Shown here one piece after another: positions 36,855 through 45,361 of a DNA stretch of 64,000 bases. This DNA comes from Chryseobacterium endalhagicum (GTDB lineage Bacteria > Bacteroidota > Bacteroidia > Flavobacteriales > Weeksellaceae). The notes beneath the pieces are model-generated. The model was not told the origin of the DNA and did no database searches. It worked only from the letters and a program-made list of their open reading frames with translations. The number at the start of each line of letters is the position of its first letter. The stretch's first letter is position 1. The stretch spans positions 1,687,856-1,751,855 of the forward strand of contig NZ_JAELVM010000001.1 in NCBI RefSeq assembly GCF_016745235.1, read 5' to 3'. A program made the position numbers and the translations under genes.

Positions 36855-36859
36855 CACAG

Positions 36860-37117
36860 ATGATATATATTTTTCTCTTCCTTAGTCTTCTTACTTTTAT
36901 CGTTTTTGGCTGGGACAAAAGACTGGCTGTGAAGCATAAAAAAAGGATTTCTGAAAATACACTTCTGGGATTAACCCTTATTGGAGGAACGGCAGGGGCG
37001 GTTTTGGGAATGCTTCTTTTCAGACATAAAATTTCAAAAAAATCTTTTCTGCTGAAATTCGCAGGAATTGTTTTGATTCAGATCGTCTGTATTTATTTTT
37101 TTCGAAGATATTGGTGA
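36860..37117 (+). CDS. DUF1294 small membrane protein
   Basis: This 85-residue integral membrane protein is a DUF1294 member. A first helix (IFLFLSLLTFIVFGWDKRLA) is followed by the family motif FGWDKRLAVKHKKRISENTL. A second hydrophobic part, LIGGTAGAVLGMLLFRHK, carries a KISKKSFL loop, and a terminal helix follows. The function is unknown. An upstream in-frame start at 36812 would place the N-terminus inside the hairpin repeat and is rejected. The -7 box just before ATG 36860 suggests a leaderless or nearly leaderless mRNA. Confidence 0.9.
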   Translation: MIYIFLFLSLLTFIVFGWDKRLAVKHKKRISENTLLGLTLIGGTAGAVLGMLLFRHKISKKSFLLKFAGIVLIQIVCIYFFRRYW

Positions 37118-37276
37118 ACTTAATCCATAAAATCTAATTATATTTTCTTAATCTATGCTTTAAACAGAATTTTATAATATTCAGTTTTAAAGCGTTAACA
37201 GGGCAGATGATCGAAAATGCTCATTATGAATTTGTTAATTAATTCATATTCTTGCTTATTATTCATTAGAAATCAC

Positions 37277-37284
37277 TATTTTTG
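37277..37284 (+). promoter_or_regulatory. -7 box of typA
   Basis: TATTTTTG matches TAnnTTTG, 18 bases before the typA ATG, and is followed by the same GCACC seen at hc1. A TTG at 37252-37254 could be the -33 box. Confidence 0.65.
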
Positions 37285-37302
37285 CACCCGTAAAAATCAT
37301 TC

Positions 37303-39108
37303 ATGCAAAACATTAGAAATATTGCGATTATCGCACACGTTGACCACGGGAAGACGACTTTGGTTGACAAGATTATTCATGCTACAAACATTTTCAGAGA
37401 AAATCAGGAAAGTGGAGAATTAATAATGGATAACAATGATCTTGAAAGAGAGAGAGGGATTACGATCTTATCCAAAAATATTTCTGTTACCTATAAAGAC
37501 ACAAAAATTAACGTAATTGACACTCCTGGTCACGCCGATTTCGGTGGTGAGGTAGAAAGAGTTCTAAAAATGGCGGATGGGGTAATTTTGTTGGTAGATG
37601 CCTTTGAAGGGCCTATGCCTCAGACAAGATTCGTACTTCAGAAAGCTTTGGAACTTGGATTGAGACCATTGGTGGTGATCAATAAAGTAGATAAGCCAAA
37701 CTGTCGTCCGGACGAAGTTCACGATCAGGTATTTGACTTATTCTTCAACCTTGAAGCTACGGAAGAGCAGTTGGATTTCCCAACGTTCTACGGATCTTCA
37801 AAGCAAGGTTGGTTCAACACTTCATTAGAGCAGACTGAAGATATCTTACCTTTATTGGATGGAATCTTACAGTACGTTCCTGCACCGAAAGTATCAGAAG
37901 GAAACCTTCAGATGCAGATTACTTCTCTTGACTTCTCTTCTTTCTTAGGAAGAATCGCGATTGGAAAAGTAACAAGAGGTGAGCTTAAGGAATCTCAATG
38001 GATCGGTCTTGCTCAGGCAGACGGTAAAATTGTAAAAGGAAAAGTAAAAGAATTATACGTTTTCGAAGGGTTAGGAAAGAAAAAAGTAACTGAAGTACAG
38101 GCAGGTGATATCTGTGCTGTAGTTGGTTTCGATGCTTTCCAGATCGGAGATTCTTTCGTAGATCTTGAAAATCCTGAACCATTGGAAAGAACGGCTATTG
38201 ATGAGCCTACACTGAACATGACGTTCTCTATCAACAATTCACCTTTCTTCGGAAAAGATGGTAAGTATGTAACTTCCAATCACCTGAAAGAAAGATTAAC
38301 AAAAGAATTAGAGAAAAACCTTGCATTAAGAGTTCAGCAGACTGATGATGCGAATACATTCCTTGTATTCGGTAGAGGTATTCTTCACTTGTCCGTTTTG
38401 ATCGAAACGATGAGAAGAGAAGGTTACGAAATGACGATCGGTCAGCCGCAGGTTATTCTTAGAGAAATCGACGGAGAAAAATGTGAGCCTTACGAATCTT
38501 TAGTGGTTGATGTTCCTGAAGAATTTGCTTCAAGAGTAATCGATTTGGCTACTCAGAGAAAAGGGGATCTTCACATTATGGAAACTAAAGGAGAAATGCA
38601 GCACATGGAATTCGAAATTCCTTCAAGAGGTTTGATCGGATTGCGTTCTCAGATGTTGACAGCTACTGCAGGTGAAGCTATTATGGCACACCGTTTTACA
38701 GAATACAAACCTTTCAAAGGGGCTATTCCTGGAAGAAACAACGGAGTATTGATCAGCAAAACTCAGGGTCCTGCTACAGAATATTCTATTGCTAAACTAC
38801 AGGATAGAGGTAAGTTCTTCGTAGATCCGGGTGAGGAAATCTATGCAGGAATGATCATCGGTGAACAAAACAAACCTGGTGACTTGGTAGTAAACATCGT
38901 GGAAGCAAAACAGCTGAACAACATGAGAGCTTCCGGAAAAGATAAAGATACCGGTGTGGCGCCTAAAATCTTATTCTCTCTTGAAGAATGTATGGAATAC
39001 ATCCAGGGTGATGAAGCGATTGAGGTAACTCCGAACTTCATCCGTATGAGAAAGAAATTACTTTCTGAAGAAGAAAGAAAAAGAGTGGAAAGATCAGCGA
39101 AAGCATAA
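37303..39108 (+). CDS. typA: Translational GTPase TypA/BipA
   Basis: This is a 601-residue ribosome-binding GTPase. N-terminal G-motifs are AHVDHGKTTLVD (G1), the switch I threonine in RERGITILSK (G2), DTPGHADFGGEVER (G3) and NKVDKPNCRP (G4). A beta-barrel domain (~200-300) and two alpha/beta domains follow. The C-terminal TypA-specific region ends with the segment RMRKKLLSEEERKRVERSAKA. The length and order match BipA. It aids 50S assembly and stress or cold adaptation in characterised bacteria. The gene stands alone with its own -7 box and terminator. Confidence 0.98.
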   Translation: MQNIRNIAIIAHVDHGKTTLVDKIIHATNIFRENQESGELIMDNNDLERERGITILSKNISVTYKDTKINVIDTPGHADFGGEVERVLKMADGVILLVDAFEGPMPQTRFVLQKALELGLRPLVVINKVDKPNCRPDEVHDQVFDLFFNLEATEEQLDFPTFYGSSKQGWFNTSLEQTEDILPLLDGILQYVPAPKVSEGNLQMQITSLDFSSFLGRIAIGKVTRGELKESQWIGLAQADGKIVKGKVKELYVFEGLGKKKVTEVQAGDICAVVGFDAFQIGDSFVDLENPEPLERTAIDEPTLNMTFSINNSPFFGKDGKYVTSNHLKERLTKELEKNLALRVQQTDDANTFLVFGRGILHLSVLIETMRREGYEMTIGQPQVILREIDGEKCEPYESLVVDVPEEFASRVIDLATQRKGDLHIMETKGEMQHMEFEIPSRGLIGLRSQMLTATAGEAIMAHRFTEYKPFKGAIPGRNNGVLISKTQGPATEYSIAKLQDRGKFFVDPGEEIYAGMIIGEQNKPGDLVVNIVEAKQLNNMRASGKDKDTGVAPKILFSLEECMEYIQGDEAIEVTPNFIRMRKKLLSEEERKRVERSAKA

Positions 39109-39130
39109 TCAAACTCTTATCAATATAATG

Positions 39131-39157
39131 AAGCCCCGAATTTTTCGGGGCTTTTTT
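39131..39157 (+). terminator. Terminator of typA
   Basis: The perfect 10-bp stem AAGCCCCGAA/TTCGGGGCTT has a 3-base loop and is followed by Ts. Confidence 0.95.
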
Positions 39158-39446
39158 GTTTAGTATTTGAATGATTTCGGATGATTGTATAGGCCTGTTT
39201 TCATTTCTGATTTGATATTGAATAATTTTTTTAATTTAAATAAATGATATTATGTATTTTGTTTTTTATTGATTAAAATTTTCATTTATTGTCTGTTTTG
39301 TTTTTGAAATTGTTAATCATTTGTGTGTTTTTATTTGATTCTATTATTGAATGTGCAAATAAATTACATCTGACAAATACTAGCGTGATGTTTAATTGTA
39401 TGTTTGCGATTTAGTGATGAAAATTAATATAAAAAACACAACGAAA
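39158..39446. other. AT-rich promoter region of porin gene
   Basis: This is extremely AT-rich leader DNA with no gene. It contains the -7 box described separately. Confidence 0.5.
39399..39406 (+). promoter_or_regulatory. -7 box of porin gene
   Basis: TATGTTTG matches TAnnTTTG. It predicts a transcript start near 39412, which excludes the open-frame start at 39396 and supports a downstream ATG. Confidence 0.6.
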
Positions 39447-40772
39447 ATGAAACAAACAATTGTAAAAGTATGCTGTTGTCTGATTCTGCTATCAGCTGTT
39501 CCCCTGATGGCTCAGCAAACTGCCGGAAAAAAAACGGATACCTTATCTGCCGCAGCTGTAAAACCTGTTGAAGAAGCTAAAGAAAGCCCCGTAAAAGTAA
39601 ATTTCTATGGATTTCTACGCCACGATGCCTTTTATGATACCCGGCAGAATATCGGTGCCGGTGAGAATATCGTTCCCCTTTACCCGAGAGACCGGATGTT
39701 GGATGTAAATGGAGTAGACATTAATGCCGCACCTAAATTCCACATGCTTTCAGTGCTTTCACGGGCCGGAATCAATGTAAAAGGCCCTGACGTACTGGGG
39801 GCGAAAACTGCGGGATTATTGGAAGCCGAGTTTTTCGGGTCTACAGAAGCCGGAATTAATGAATTGCGGCTTCGTCATGCCTACGTGACCTTTGACTGGG
39901 AAAAAACGCAGTTGGGAATCGGGCAGTACTGGAGCCCTGTGGTGGTTCTGGACTGCCTGCCTAATATTGTTAATTACGGTACCGGAGCTCCTATATTCGG
40001 TTTGAACAGGAATCCCCAGATCCGTGTCACCCAAAAGCTGAATGAAAACTTTAAGCTTATCGCAGCGGTCTTATCACAGCGTGATTTTACCCCAAATACA
40101 GCTCCTTATCGCGACAGCGGCATGCCGTCTTCCCATGTGCAGCTTCAGTATAAATCTCCAAAATTGGTGGCAGGTATCGCTGGACAATATGAAGTTCTGA
40201 GGCCTCAACTTTCCTCAGGAACGCCTCCAATTGTCAATAATGAAAAAGTGAAAAGCCTTACGGTTATGGCCTATGCGAGAGTAATCACAAAACCGTTAAC
40301 GATCAGTGCATCTGCCGCGATGGTACAGAATGCTTCGTCATTTGTTATGCTGGGCGGTTTTGTGGGGTATTCTGCGCCGGGTCAGGCAGATCTTTTCCGG
40401 ACGATGGATACACAAAGTGCATGGATTGATTTCCAGCAGAATACATCAACGAAAATTGCATTCGGACTTTTTGCAGGATTGGTGAAAAATAAAGGAGTAA
40501 AGGATGCTGTTGAAGGGAGAACGGCGACCGCTTATGGGGTTACTTCTTCCTGGGGTGCTGTTTCTGCAACTCCCGGAACCCGCAGTGTTGATAAGCTTTG
40601 GCGGATAGCTCCACGGGTTGACTGGCTGCTGAGCAAAACCATTAAACTGAGATTTGAAGTAGAAAATACAGTCGCCACCTGGGGAGATGCCCAGATCAAC
40701 GGAAGGGGAATCGGGAATGAATTTAATGCAAGAAATAACCGTTTTCATCTGGCTACTTTTTTTATGTTCTGA
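39447..40772 (+). CDS. Outer-membrane beta-barrel porin-like protein
   Basis: This 441-residue outer-membrane protein has a signal peptide (MKQTIVKVCCCLILLSAVPLMAQ) and a short Lys/Glu/Pro-rich linker. It is followed by alternating amphipathic strands such as KVNFYGFLRHDAFYDTRQ and LRLRHAYVTFDWEKTQLGIG, ending with the aromatic residue of FHLATFFMF. This is typical of a single-chain porin barrel of the DcaP/OprP kind. Conserved GQYWSPVV and YGTGAPIFGLNRNPQIR segments probably line the constriction. The solute is unknown. An alternative in-frame ATG is at 39417, ten residues upstream. The promoter position allows either, but the signal peptide favours 39447. Confidence 0.85.
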   Translation: MKQTIVKVCCCLILLSAVPLMAQQTAGKKTDTLSAAAVKPVEEAKESPVKVNFYGFLRHDAFYDTRQNIGAGENIVPLYPRDRMLDVNGVDINAAPKFHMLSVLSRAGINVKGPDVLGAKTAGLLEAEFFGSTEAGINELRLRHAYVTFDWEKTQLGIGQYWSPVVVLDCLPNIVNYGTGAPIFGLNRNPQIRVTQKLNENFKLIAAVLSQRDFTPNTAPYRDSGMPSSHVQLQYKSPKLVAGIAGQYEVLRPQLSSGTPPIVNNEKVKSLTVMAYARVITKPLTISASAAMVQNASSFVMLGGFVGYSAPGQADLFRTMDTQSAWIDFQQNTSTKIAFGLFAGLVKNKGVKDAVEGRTATAYGVTSSWGAVSATPGTRSVDKLWRIAPRVDWLLSKTIKLRFEVENTVATWGDAQINGRGIGNEFNARNNRFHLATFFMF

Positions 40773-40881
40773 ATCTGAAAGCAGTTCAACAAAAAATGAA
40801 CAGTGGATGATGCAGTGTTGATCTGCCAGATCTGGTTTTAAAAGAATCTGAAATTTTAATCAACTATTTTCACTATAAAAG

Positions 40882-40915
40882 CAGTACAAATCGAAAGGTG
40901 GGTACTGTTTTTTTT
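40882..40915 (+). terminator. Terminator after porin gene
   Basis: The stem CAGTAC/GTACTG is followed by eight Ts, 110 bases after the porin stop. Confidence 0.65.
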
Positions 40916-41014
40916 CATAGAAACTAAATTTTTGGAGCATTAATTCCCGTAAATCATCTTTATATTACTAGTTTTGTGTTTTTACATCTCAGAAATTATT
41001 TCTTCAGAACAAAT

Positions 41015-42628
41015 ATGAAAATCAAAAAAATCAAATTAGTATATATATCAGGCCTTTTAGCCTTCGTAAGTGCTTCCTGTTCAGTTCAGAGCAATACCGT
41101 TAAAACACAGCCTGTAAAATCCAAACCGAATACCGTAAATAATACTACAAAACCCAAAGATCCGGTGGTTTCCGTAAAACCTGTAACGGGAACTCCCGCA
41201 GCGGATGATACTTTCAGAACAACACTTCCGGAAGTTAAAAGAGAATTTCGCGGTGCCTGGATTGCAAGTGTTGCCAATATCAACTGGCCTTCAAGAAATA
41301 ATTTAACGGTTGACCAGCAGAAAGCAGAAGCCATAAATATGCTGGATATGCTGAAAGATAACAATTTCAATGCTGCGATATTTCAGATCAGACCATCGGC
41401 AGATGCTTTGTACACAAGCAGTATAGAGCCCTGGTCGTTCTTTCTTACAGGACAAACCGGAACTGCGCCATATCCAAACTATGATCCGCTTCAGTTCTGG
41501 ATTGAAGAAGCCCATAAACGGGGAATAGAGCTTCATGTCTGGTTAAACCCTTACCGTGCCCACCATTCAAACGGAGGGGCTGTAAACAGTATGTCTATGG
41601 CCAGCAGGCTTTCTGATATCGTGATAAGATTAAAGAACGGAATGTATTGGTTTGATCCTGCCAACCCGAGAACGCAGGATCATGTTTCCAATGTGGTAAA
41701 GGATATTATTAAGAGATATGACATCGATGCCATTCATTTCGATGATTATTTCTATCCTTATGCCACTTACAACAGAGGGGCAGATTTCCCTGACAACGCA
41801 ACCTGGAACGAATACCTGAGAAACGGAGGAACGCTATCCAGAGCAGACTGGAGAAGAGATAACGTGAATAAATTTGTGGAAAGAATCTATAAAGAAATTC
41901 ACCTGGAAAAAAATACGGTAAGATTCGGGATCAGTCCTTTTGGGATCTGGAAACCCGGATATCCCGCAGGAATTGTTGGCTCTTCGCAGTATGACGAATT
42001 ATATGCCGATGCAAAATTATGGCTGAATAAAGGCTGGGTAGATTATTTTTCACCGCAGCTGTACTGGCCCATCGATTCAAAAGGGCAGGGATTTGAAGCA
42101 CTATTAAACTGGTGGAAATCTGAAAACACCATGAACCGCCATCTTTGGCCGGGACTTAACACCGTTGAGATCAAAGTTTCAGACCGCCCAACGGAAATCA
42201 AAAACCAGATTGAAATTTCCAGACAGATCCTGAAGAACGATGCCGGAGAGATCCACTGGAGTATTGCCGGACTTACAAAAAATCCAAATATGCTTCCTGT
42301 TCTGAAAAACGGTCCTTACAAAGAAAAAGCTTTGGTTCCGAAAACAGCATGGATAAAGACTGTACCATTGCAGACGCCCACTATTTACGTTGCAGATAAT
42401 GGAAACTCAGCCAGAATAAGCTGGAGTATTAAAAATGCTGCTGATGTTTTTCAATGGGTACTTTTCACTCAGTACAACGGAGTCTGGGAAACGGAAATCC
42501 TGACATTAGATACACTGACCAAAGAAATTCCAAAATCTAAAGACGGAAGAAAATTAAACGCAGTTGCTATAAAAGCTGTTGACAGACTTGGAAATGAAAG
42601 TGATTATATGGCGAAGAAGATAAAGTAA
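41015..42628 (+). CDS. GHL10-family glycoside hydrolase-like lipoprotein
   Basis: This 537-residue surface or periplasmic lipoprotein has the signal MKIKKIKLVYISGLLAFVSASC (Cys22) and a Thr/Pro/Lys-rich linker to ~residue 80. The GHL10 (DUF187, YngK-like) TIM-barrel opens with EVKREFRGAWIASVANINWP. Barrel features include FQIRPSADALY, ELHVWLNPYR, IDAIHFDDYFYPY (the DD pair is a catalytic candidate) and FGISPFGIWKPG. The last ~90 residues form a fibronectin-like domain (TPTIYVADNGNSARISWSIK). Homologues act on glycans or peptidoglycan, but no exact substrate can be stated. The start upstream at 40976 lacks the signal, so 41015 is chosen. Confidence 0.93.
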   Translation: MKIKKIKLVYISGLLAFVSASCSVQSNTVKTQPVKSKPNTVNNTTKPKDPVVSVKPVTGTPAADDTFRTTLPEVKREFRGAWIASVANINWPSRNNLTVDQQKAEAINMLDMLKDNNFNAAIFQIRPSADALYTSSIEPWSFFLTGQTGTAPYPNYDPLQFWIEEAHKRGIELHVWLNPYRAHHSNGGAVNSMSMASRLSDIVIRLKNGMYWFDPANPRTQDHVSNVVKDIIKRYDIDAIHFDDYFYPYATYNRGADFPDNATWNEYLRNGGTLSRADWRRDNVNKFVERIYKEIHLEKNTVRFGISPFGIWKPGYPAGIVGSSQYDELYADAKLWLNKGWVDYFSPQLYWPIDSKGQGFEALLNWWKSENTMNRHLWPGLNTVEIKVSDRPTEIKNQIEISRQILKNDAGEIHWSIAGLTKNPNMLPVLKNGPYKEKALVPKTAWIKTVPLQTPTIYVADNGNSARISWSIKNAADVFQWVLFTQYNGVWETEILTLDTLTKEIPKSKDGRKLNAVAIKAVDRLGNESDYMAKKIK

Positions 42629-42680
42629 TTAAATCGGCTCAATCTATAAAATCTTCGGGATATAAAAGATGATAAAAAGA

Positions 42681-42718
42681 ATAAGAACCAGTTCAGAAAA
42701 GGACTGGTTCTTATTTTA
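42681..42718 (+). terminator. Terminator of GHL10 gene
   Basis: The perfect 12-bp stem ATAAGAACCAGT/ACTGGTTCTTAT is followed by TTT. Confidence 0.88.
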
Positions 42719-42856
42719 GAATAACTATAAATAAAGTATGTAATGTATTTTATTTCAATATATTATGATTTTAACTTAAAGTTAAGTTGATGTAAATACA
42801 CAAGGAGCGGAACCATTTTTGCATCACTATTATCATAATCACAAAAATATAGCATT

Positions 42857-43408
42857 ATGAATACCAACAGACTTTCCCCAACAGTGGAAAAAGCACTGAG
42901 CGACCAGATGAACAAAGAAATTCACGCCTCACACGTTTTCCTGTCGTATGGAATATGGGCGGATGATAAAGGGTACCAGGGAATTGCCAACTTTCTGTAC
43001 AGACATGCGCAGGAAGAAAGAAACCATTCCATCAAATTCATGGAATATGTTCTGAACAGAGGCGGAAAACCAAAAGTAGATTCCATTCCGGCTCCTCCGG
43101 CAGATCCGGAGTCTTTAACGGCTTGTTTTGATGGCGTTTTTAAACATGAAGTAGACAATACCACAGCCATTTACAAAATTGTAGATCTGGCTTTAGAAGA
43201 AAAAGACTGGGCAACCTGGAATTTTATGCAGTGGTTTGTTCAGGAGCAGATAGAAGAAGAAACGCTGGCATCCAGCCTGATTGATAAGTTGAAAATTGCA
43301 GGGGGAGACAGAGCAACGGATGAATCTTTATTTACTTTAGATAAAACATTACAGGAAGCACCAAACGATGTTCCGCTGGCTCAGAATGCTACCGGAGATA
43401 ATCCATAA
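42857..43408 (+). CDS. ftnA: Non-heme ferritin
   Basis: This is a 183-residue iron-storage ferritin of the bacterial FtnA type. The four-helix bundle carries the ferroxidase ligands: E21 in MNKEIHASHVFL, then E53/E54 and H57 in AQEERNHSIKFM, and the third-helix and fourth-helix glutamates (ALEEKDWATWNFMQWFVQEQIEEE). It oxidises Fe(II) and stores it as a mineral in a 24-mer. The C-terminal tail is slightly longer than usual. A candidate promoter CATTTTTG (42814-42821) differs from the TAnnTTTG box by one base. It is monocistronic with its own terminator. Confidence 0.96.
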   Translation: MNTNRLSPTVEKALSDQMNKEIHASHVFLSYGIWADDKGYQGIANFLYRHAQEERNHSIKFMEYVLNRGGKPKVDSIPAPPADPESLTACFDGVFKHEVDNTTAIYKIVDLALEEKDWATWNFMQWFVQEQIEEETLASSLIDKLKIAGGDRATDESLFTLDKTLQEAPNDVPLAQNATGDNP

Positions 43409-43437
43409 AGATCAATTGGTGAACAAAAAATTATTAA

Positions 43438-43466
43438 AAATCTGTCAGAAAACTGGCAGATTTTTT
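43438..43466 (+). terminator. Terminator of ferritin gene
   Basis: An 11-bp stem (AAATCTGTCAG/CTGGCAGATTT, one wobble) is followed by a T-run. Confidence 0.9.
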
Positions 43467-43491
43467 ATTATGAATCTCCCTCAAAATTCAC

Positions 43492-43499
43492 TACCTTTG
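43492..43499 (+). promoter_or_regulatory. -7 box of ychF
   Basis: TACCTTTG matches TAnnTTTG and is followed by GCAC, as at hc1 and typA. It gives a leader of about 90 bases. Confidence 0.7.
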
Positions 43500-43503
43500 C
43501 ACG

Positions 43504-43565
43504 CTAAAGTTCAAGGTTCAACAAATCGGGTGAAAAGCCGTACAACTTTAAACATTGAACTTTAG
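43504..43565 (+). promoter_or_regulatory. Inverted repeat in ychF 5' leader
   Basis: CTAAAGTTCAA (43504-43514) and TTGAACTTTAG (43555-43565) are perfect complements enclosing 40 bases, downstream of the predicted transcription start. The bases after it (ACCTTAAACCTTTAAACTTTG) partly repeat the same theme. It may form a leader hairpin. Confidence 0.5.
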
Positions 43566-43597
43566 ACCTTAAACCTTTAAACTTTGAATTTTACAAT

Positions 43598-44689
43598 ATG
43601 AAATGTGGAATTGTAGGCCTTCCGAATGTAGGTAAATCAACGCTCTTTAATTGCTTAAGCAACGCTAAAGCACAGTCAGCAAACTATCCTTTCTGTACCA
43701 TAGAACCGAACTTAGGAACGGTATCTGTACCGGATCAGAGGCTGTTTGAACTGGAAAAAATTGTGAACCCTGAGAGGGTATTACCGGCTGTAGTTGAAAT
43801 CGTTGATATTGCAGGTCTTGTAAAAGGGGCCAGCAAAGGAGAAGGACTGGGAAATCAGTTCCTGGCCAATATCCGCGAATGTGAGGCTATTATCCACGTT
43901 TTAAGATGCTTCGACAATGGAAACATCATCCACGTTGAAGGTTCTGTAGATCCTCTTAGAGATAAAGAAATCATCGATATCGAACTTCAGCTGAAAGATC
44001 TAGAAACCGTAGGAAAAGCAGTTGAAAAAGCTAAAAAGTTCATCAAATCCGGAAAGAAAGATGATATTCTGGTGTACGAAACCCTTCAAAGTCTGGAAAA
44101 ATTCATTGAAGACGGGAAAAATGCAAGAGAATTTACAGTGAATGATCTTACCAAACCGATTATTGATGATATCCTGCTTTTAACGAAAAAGCCTGTACTA
44201 TATGTTTGTAACGTAGATGAAAATTCTATCAAAAACGGAAACGAATGGATAGGAAAGATCGAAGCAATGGCTAAAAATGAAGGAGCAGAAGTGGTTGTAT
44301 TAGCGGCACAAATTGAAGCGGATATCAATGAGCTGGAAACATATGAAGAAAGAGAGATCTTCCTTGAAGAGCTTGGACTTGAAGAGCCGGGTGTCAACCG
44401 TTTGATCAGAAAAGCTTACGACCTGCTGAAACTTCAGACCTATTTTACAGCTGGGGTGAAAGAAGTAAGAGCATGGACTATCGGACAGGGATGGACTGCG
44501 CCACAGGCAGCCGGGGTAATCCACACCGATTTTGAAAAAGGATTCATCCGTGCAGAAGTGATCAAGTATGCCGACTATATGAGTTATGGTTCTGAAGCCA
44601 AAGTAAAAGAAGCCGGAAAACTTTCTGTAGAAGGTAAAGAGTATATCGTTCAGGATGGAGACATCATGCACTTTAGATTCAACGTATAA
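43598..44689 (+). CDS. ychF: Redox-regulated P-loop ATPase/GTPase YchF
   Basis: This 363-residue protein is YchF (Obg-related, eukaryotic OLA1 homologue). N-terminal G1 is GLPNVGKSTLFNCLS, G3 is VDIAGLVKGASKGEGLGNQF, and the NVDE segment (VLYVCNVDENS) replaces NKxD, as expected for its ATP preference. A coiled-coil insert and the C-terminal TGS domain follow, with RAWTIGQGWTAPQAAG and IHTDFEKGFIRAEV. It binds ribosomes and affects stress responses and catalase in characterised bacteria. The leader contains an inverted repeat. A terminator follows the stop. Confidence 0.98.
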   Translation: MKCGIVGLPNVGKSTLFNCLSNAKAQSANYPFCTIEPNLGTVSVPDQRLFELEKIVNPERVLPAVVEIVDIAGLVKGASKGEGLGNQFLANIRECEAIIHVLRCFDNGNIIHVEGSVDPLRDKEIIDIELQLKDLETVGKAVEKAKKFIKSGKKDDILVYETLQSLEKFIEDGKNAREFTVNDLTKPIIDDILLLTKKPVLYVCNVDENSIKNGNEWIGKIEAMAKNEGAEVVVLAAQIEADINELETYEEREIFLEELGLEEPGVNRLIRKAYDLLKLQTYFTAGVKEVRAWTIGQGWTAPQAAGVIHTDFEKGFIRAEVIKYADYMSYGSEAKVKEAGKLSVEGKEYIVQDGDIMHFRFNV

Positions 44690-44717
44690 GAAAATATTAA
44701 AGTTAGTTATTATAGAA

Positions 44718-44752
44718 AAACGCTTCCACAAGAAATTTTGGGAGCGTTTTTT
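44718..44752 (+). terminator. Terminator of ychF
   Basis: A 10-bp stem (AAACGCTTCC/GGGAGCGTTT, one wobble) is followed by a T-run. Confidence 0.88.
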
Positions 44753-44756
44753 GCAT

Positions 44757-44782
44757 AAAAAAAACCGCCTCGGAAGACGGTT
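44757..44782 (-). terminator. Terminator of first Cys-rich peptide gene
   Basis: A short stem (AACCGCCT/AGACGGTT, one mismatch) is followed by eight Ts on the minus strand. Confidence 0.6.
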
Positions 44783-44804
44783 GTATAAGATAGTTCTAAG
44801 TTTA

Positions 44805-44969
44805 TTATATAACTTCGATAGGATCTATAATGATGAGACGGCACTTCATTTCAGCGCAGCCGTTACCATATTTTCTGCATTCCCCGGTTGCTGGATCAAT
44901 GCATTGTTCCTTACCGCCAATAATAGATCTTAATTCTCTTTTGTTTAGTTTTTTTCCTTTGTTTTTCAT
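44805..44969 (-). CDS. GG-leader Cys-rich peptide, copy 1
   Basis: This is a 54-residue peptide precursor. The leader MKNKGKKLNKRELRSIIGG ends in a double glycine, like peptides cleaved by C39-type ABC transporter peptidases. The mature part of ~35 residues has four Cys in a CX7CX6CX4C pattern (C23, C31, C38, C43), with CIDP near the start and CAxxxCR near the end. Copies 3 and 4 share the same spacing. I found no transporter or modification gene in the window. Function as a bacteriocin, signal or surface peptide is inference. The start is ATG 44969. The gene has its own terminator. Confidence 0.85.
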   Translation of the reverse strand: MKNKGKKLNKRELRSIIGGKEQCIDPATGECRKYGNGCAEMKCRLIIIDPIEVI

Positions 44970-45014
44970 GGTTCTTTGGTTTAGTTAGTATATTGACTTC
45001 TTTTTAATGAAATT

Positions 45015-45215
45015 TTAAAGTTCAATAGGCTGAGGTCTGCATTCTTTTTGTGCACAAACTTTTGAAATGATCGTACATCCATAAGGATCAGAAGAAGGCT
45101 CGCATGGTGGATTGTGGCAAAGAACCGGCTCCATGCAGTTCAATAGACCTCCTGAAATAGTTTTTAATTCTTTTTTGCTTAATTTTTTTCCGCTTTGTAA
45201 AAACATGCTTTTCAT
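45015..45215 (-). CDS. GG-leader Cys-rich peptide, copy 2 with insertion
   Basis: This 66-residue member of the same family has the leader MKSMFLQSGKKLSKKELKTI ending SGG. The mature part begins LLNCMEP and keeps the final C-x6-C-A-x3-C-R-P (C47, C54, C59). A longer stretch between the first and second core Cys (C27 to C47) carries two additional cysteines (C33, C38), so it has six Cys in total. The 80 bases upstream are closely similar to those of copy 3, which shows tandem duplication including the promoter. The leader starts at 45215. An alternative start at the second Met would shorten it by three residues. Confidence 0.85.
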   Translation of the reverse strand: MKSMFLQSGKKLSKKELKTISGGLLNCMEPVLCHNPPCEPSSDPYGCTIISKVCAQKECRPQPIEL

Positions 45216-45245
45216 TATTTTGATTTTTAGTAGGTTAGTTGAAAT

Positions 45246-45253
45246 CGAAGATA
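45246..45253 (-). promoter_or_regulatory. -7-like box of copy 2
   Basis: The minus strand reads TATCTTCG, one mismatch from TAnnTTTG, within an ~80-bp block conserved upstream of copies 2 and 3. Confidence 0.5.
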
Positions 45254-45323
45254 TGAAAAATATTCACATATATCACTTAATGAAGAAAAAAAATATATTT
45301 TTTGTGTTTTAGGGTTGATAAAA

Positions 45324-45356
45324 CATAAAAAAACCGCTCAGATGATGAACGGTTTT
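45324..45356 (-). terminator. Terminator of copy 3
   Basis: The stem AAAACCG/CGGTTTT is followed by eight Ts on the minus strand. Confidence 0.65.
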
Positions 45357-45361
45357 GTTTT

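Noticed and set aside
36812..36859. Upstream start for the DUF1294 protein
   Set aside because: It would translate the inverted hairpin repeat, and the -7 box at 36847-36854 lies downstream of it.
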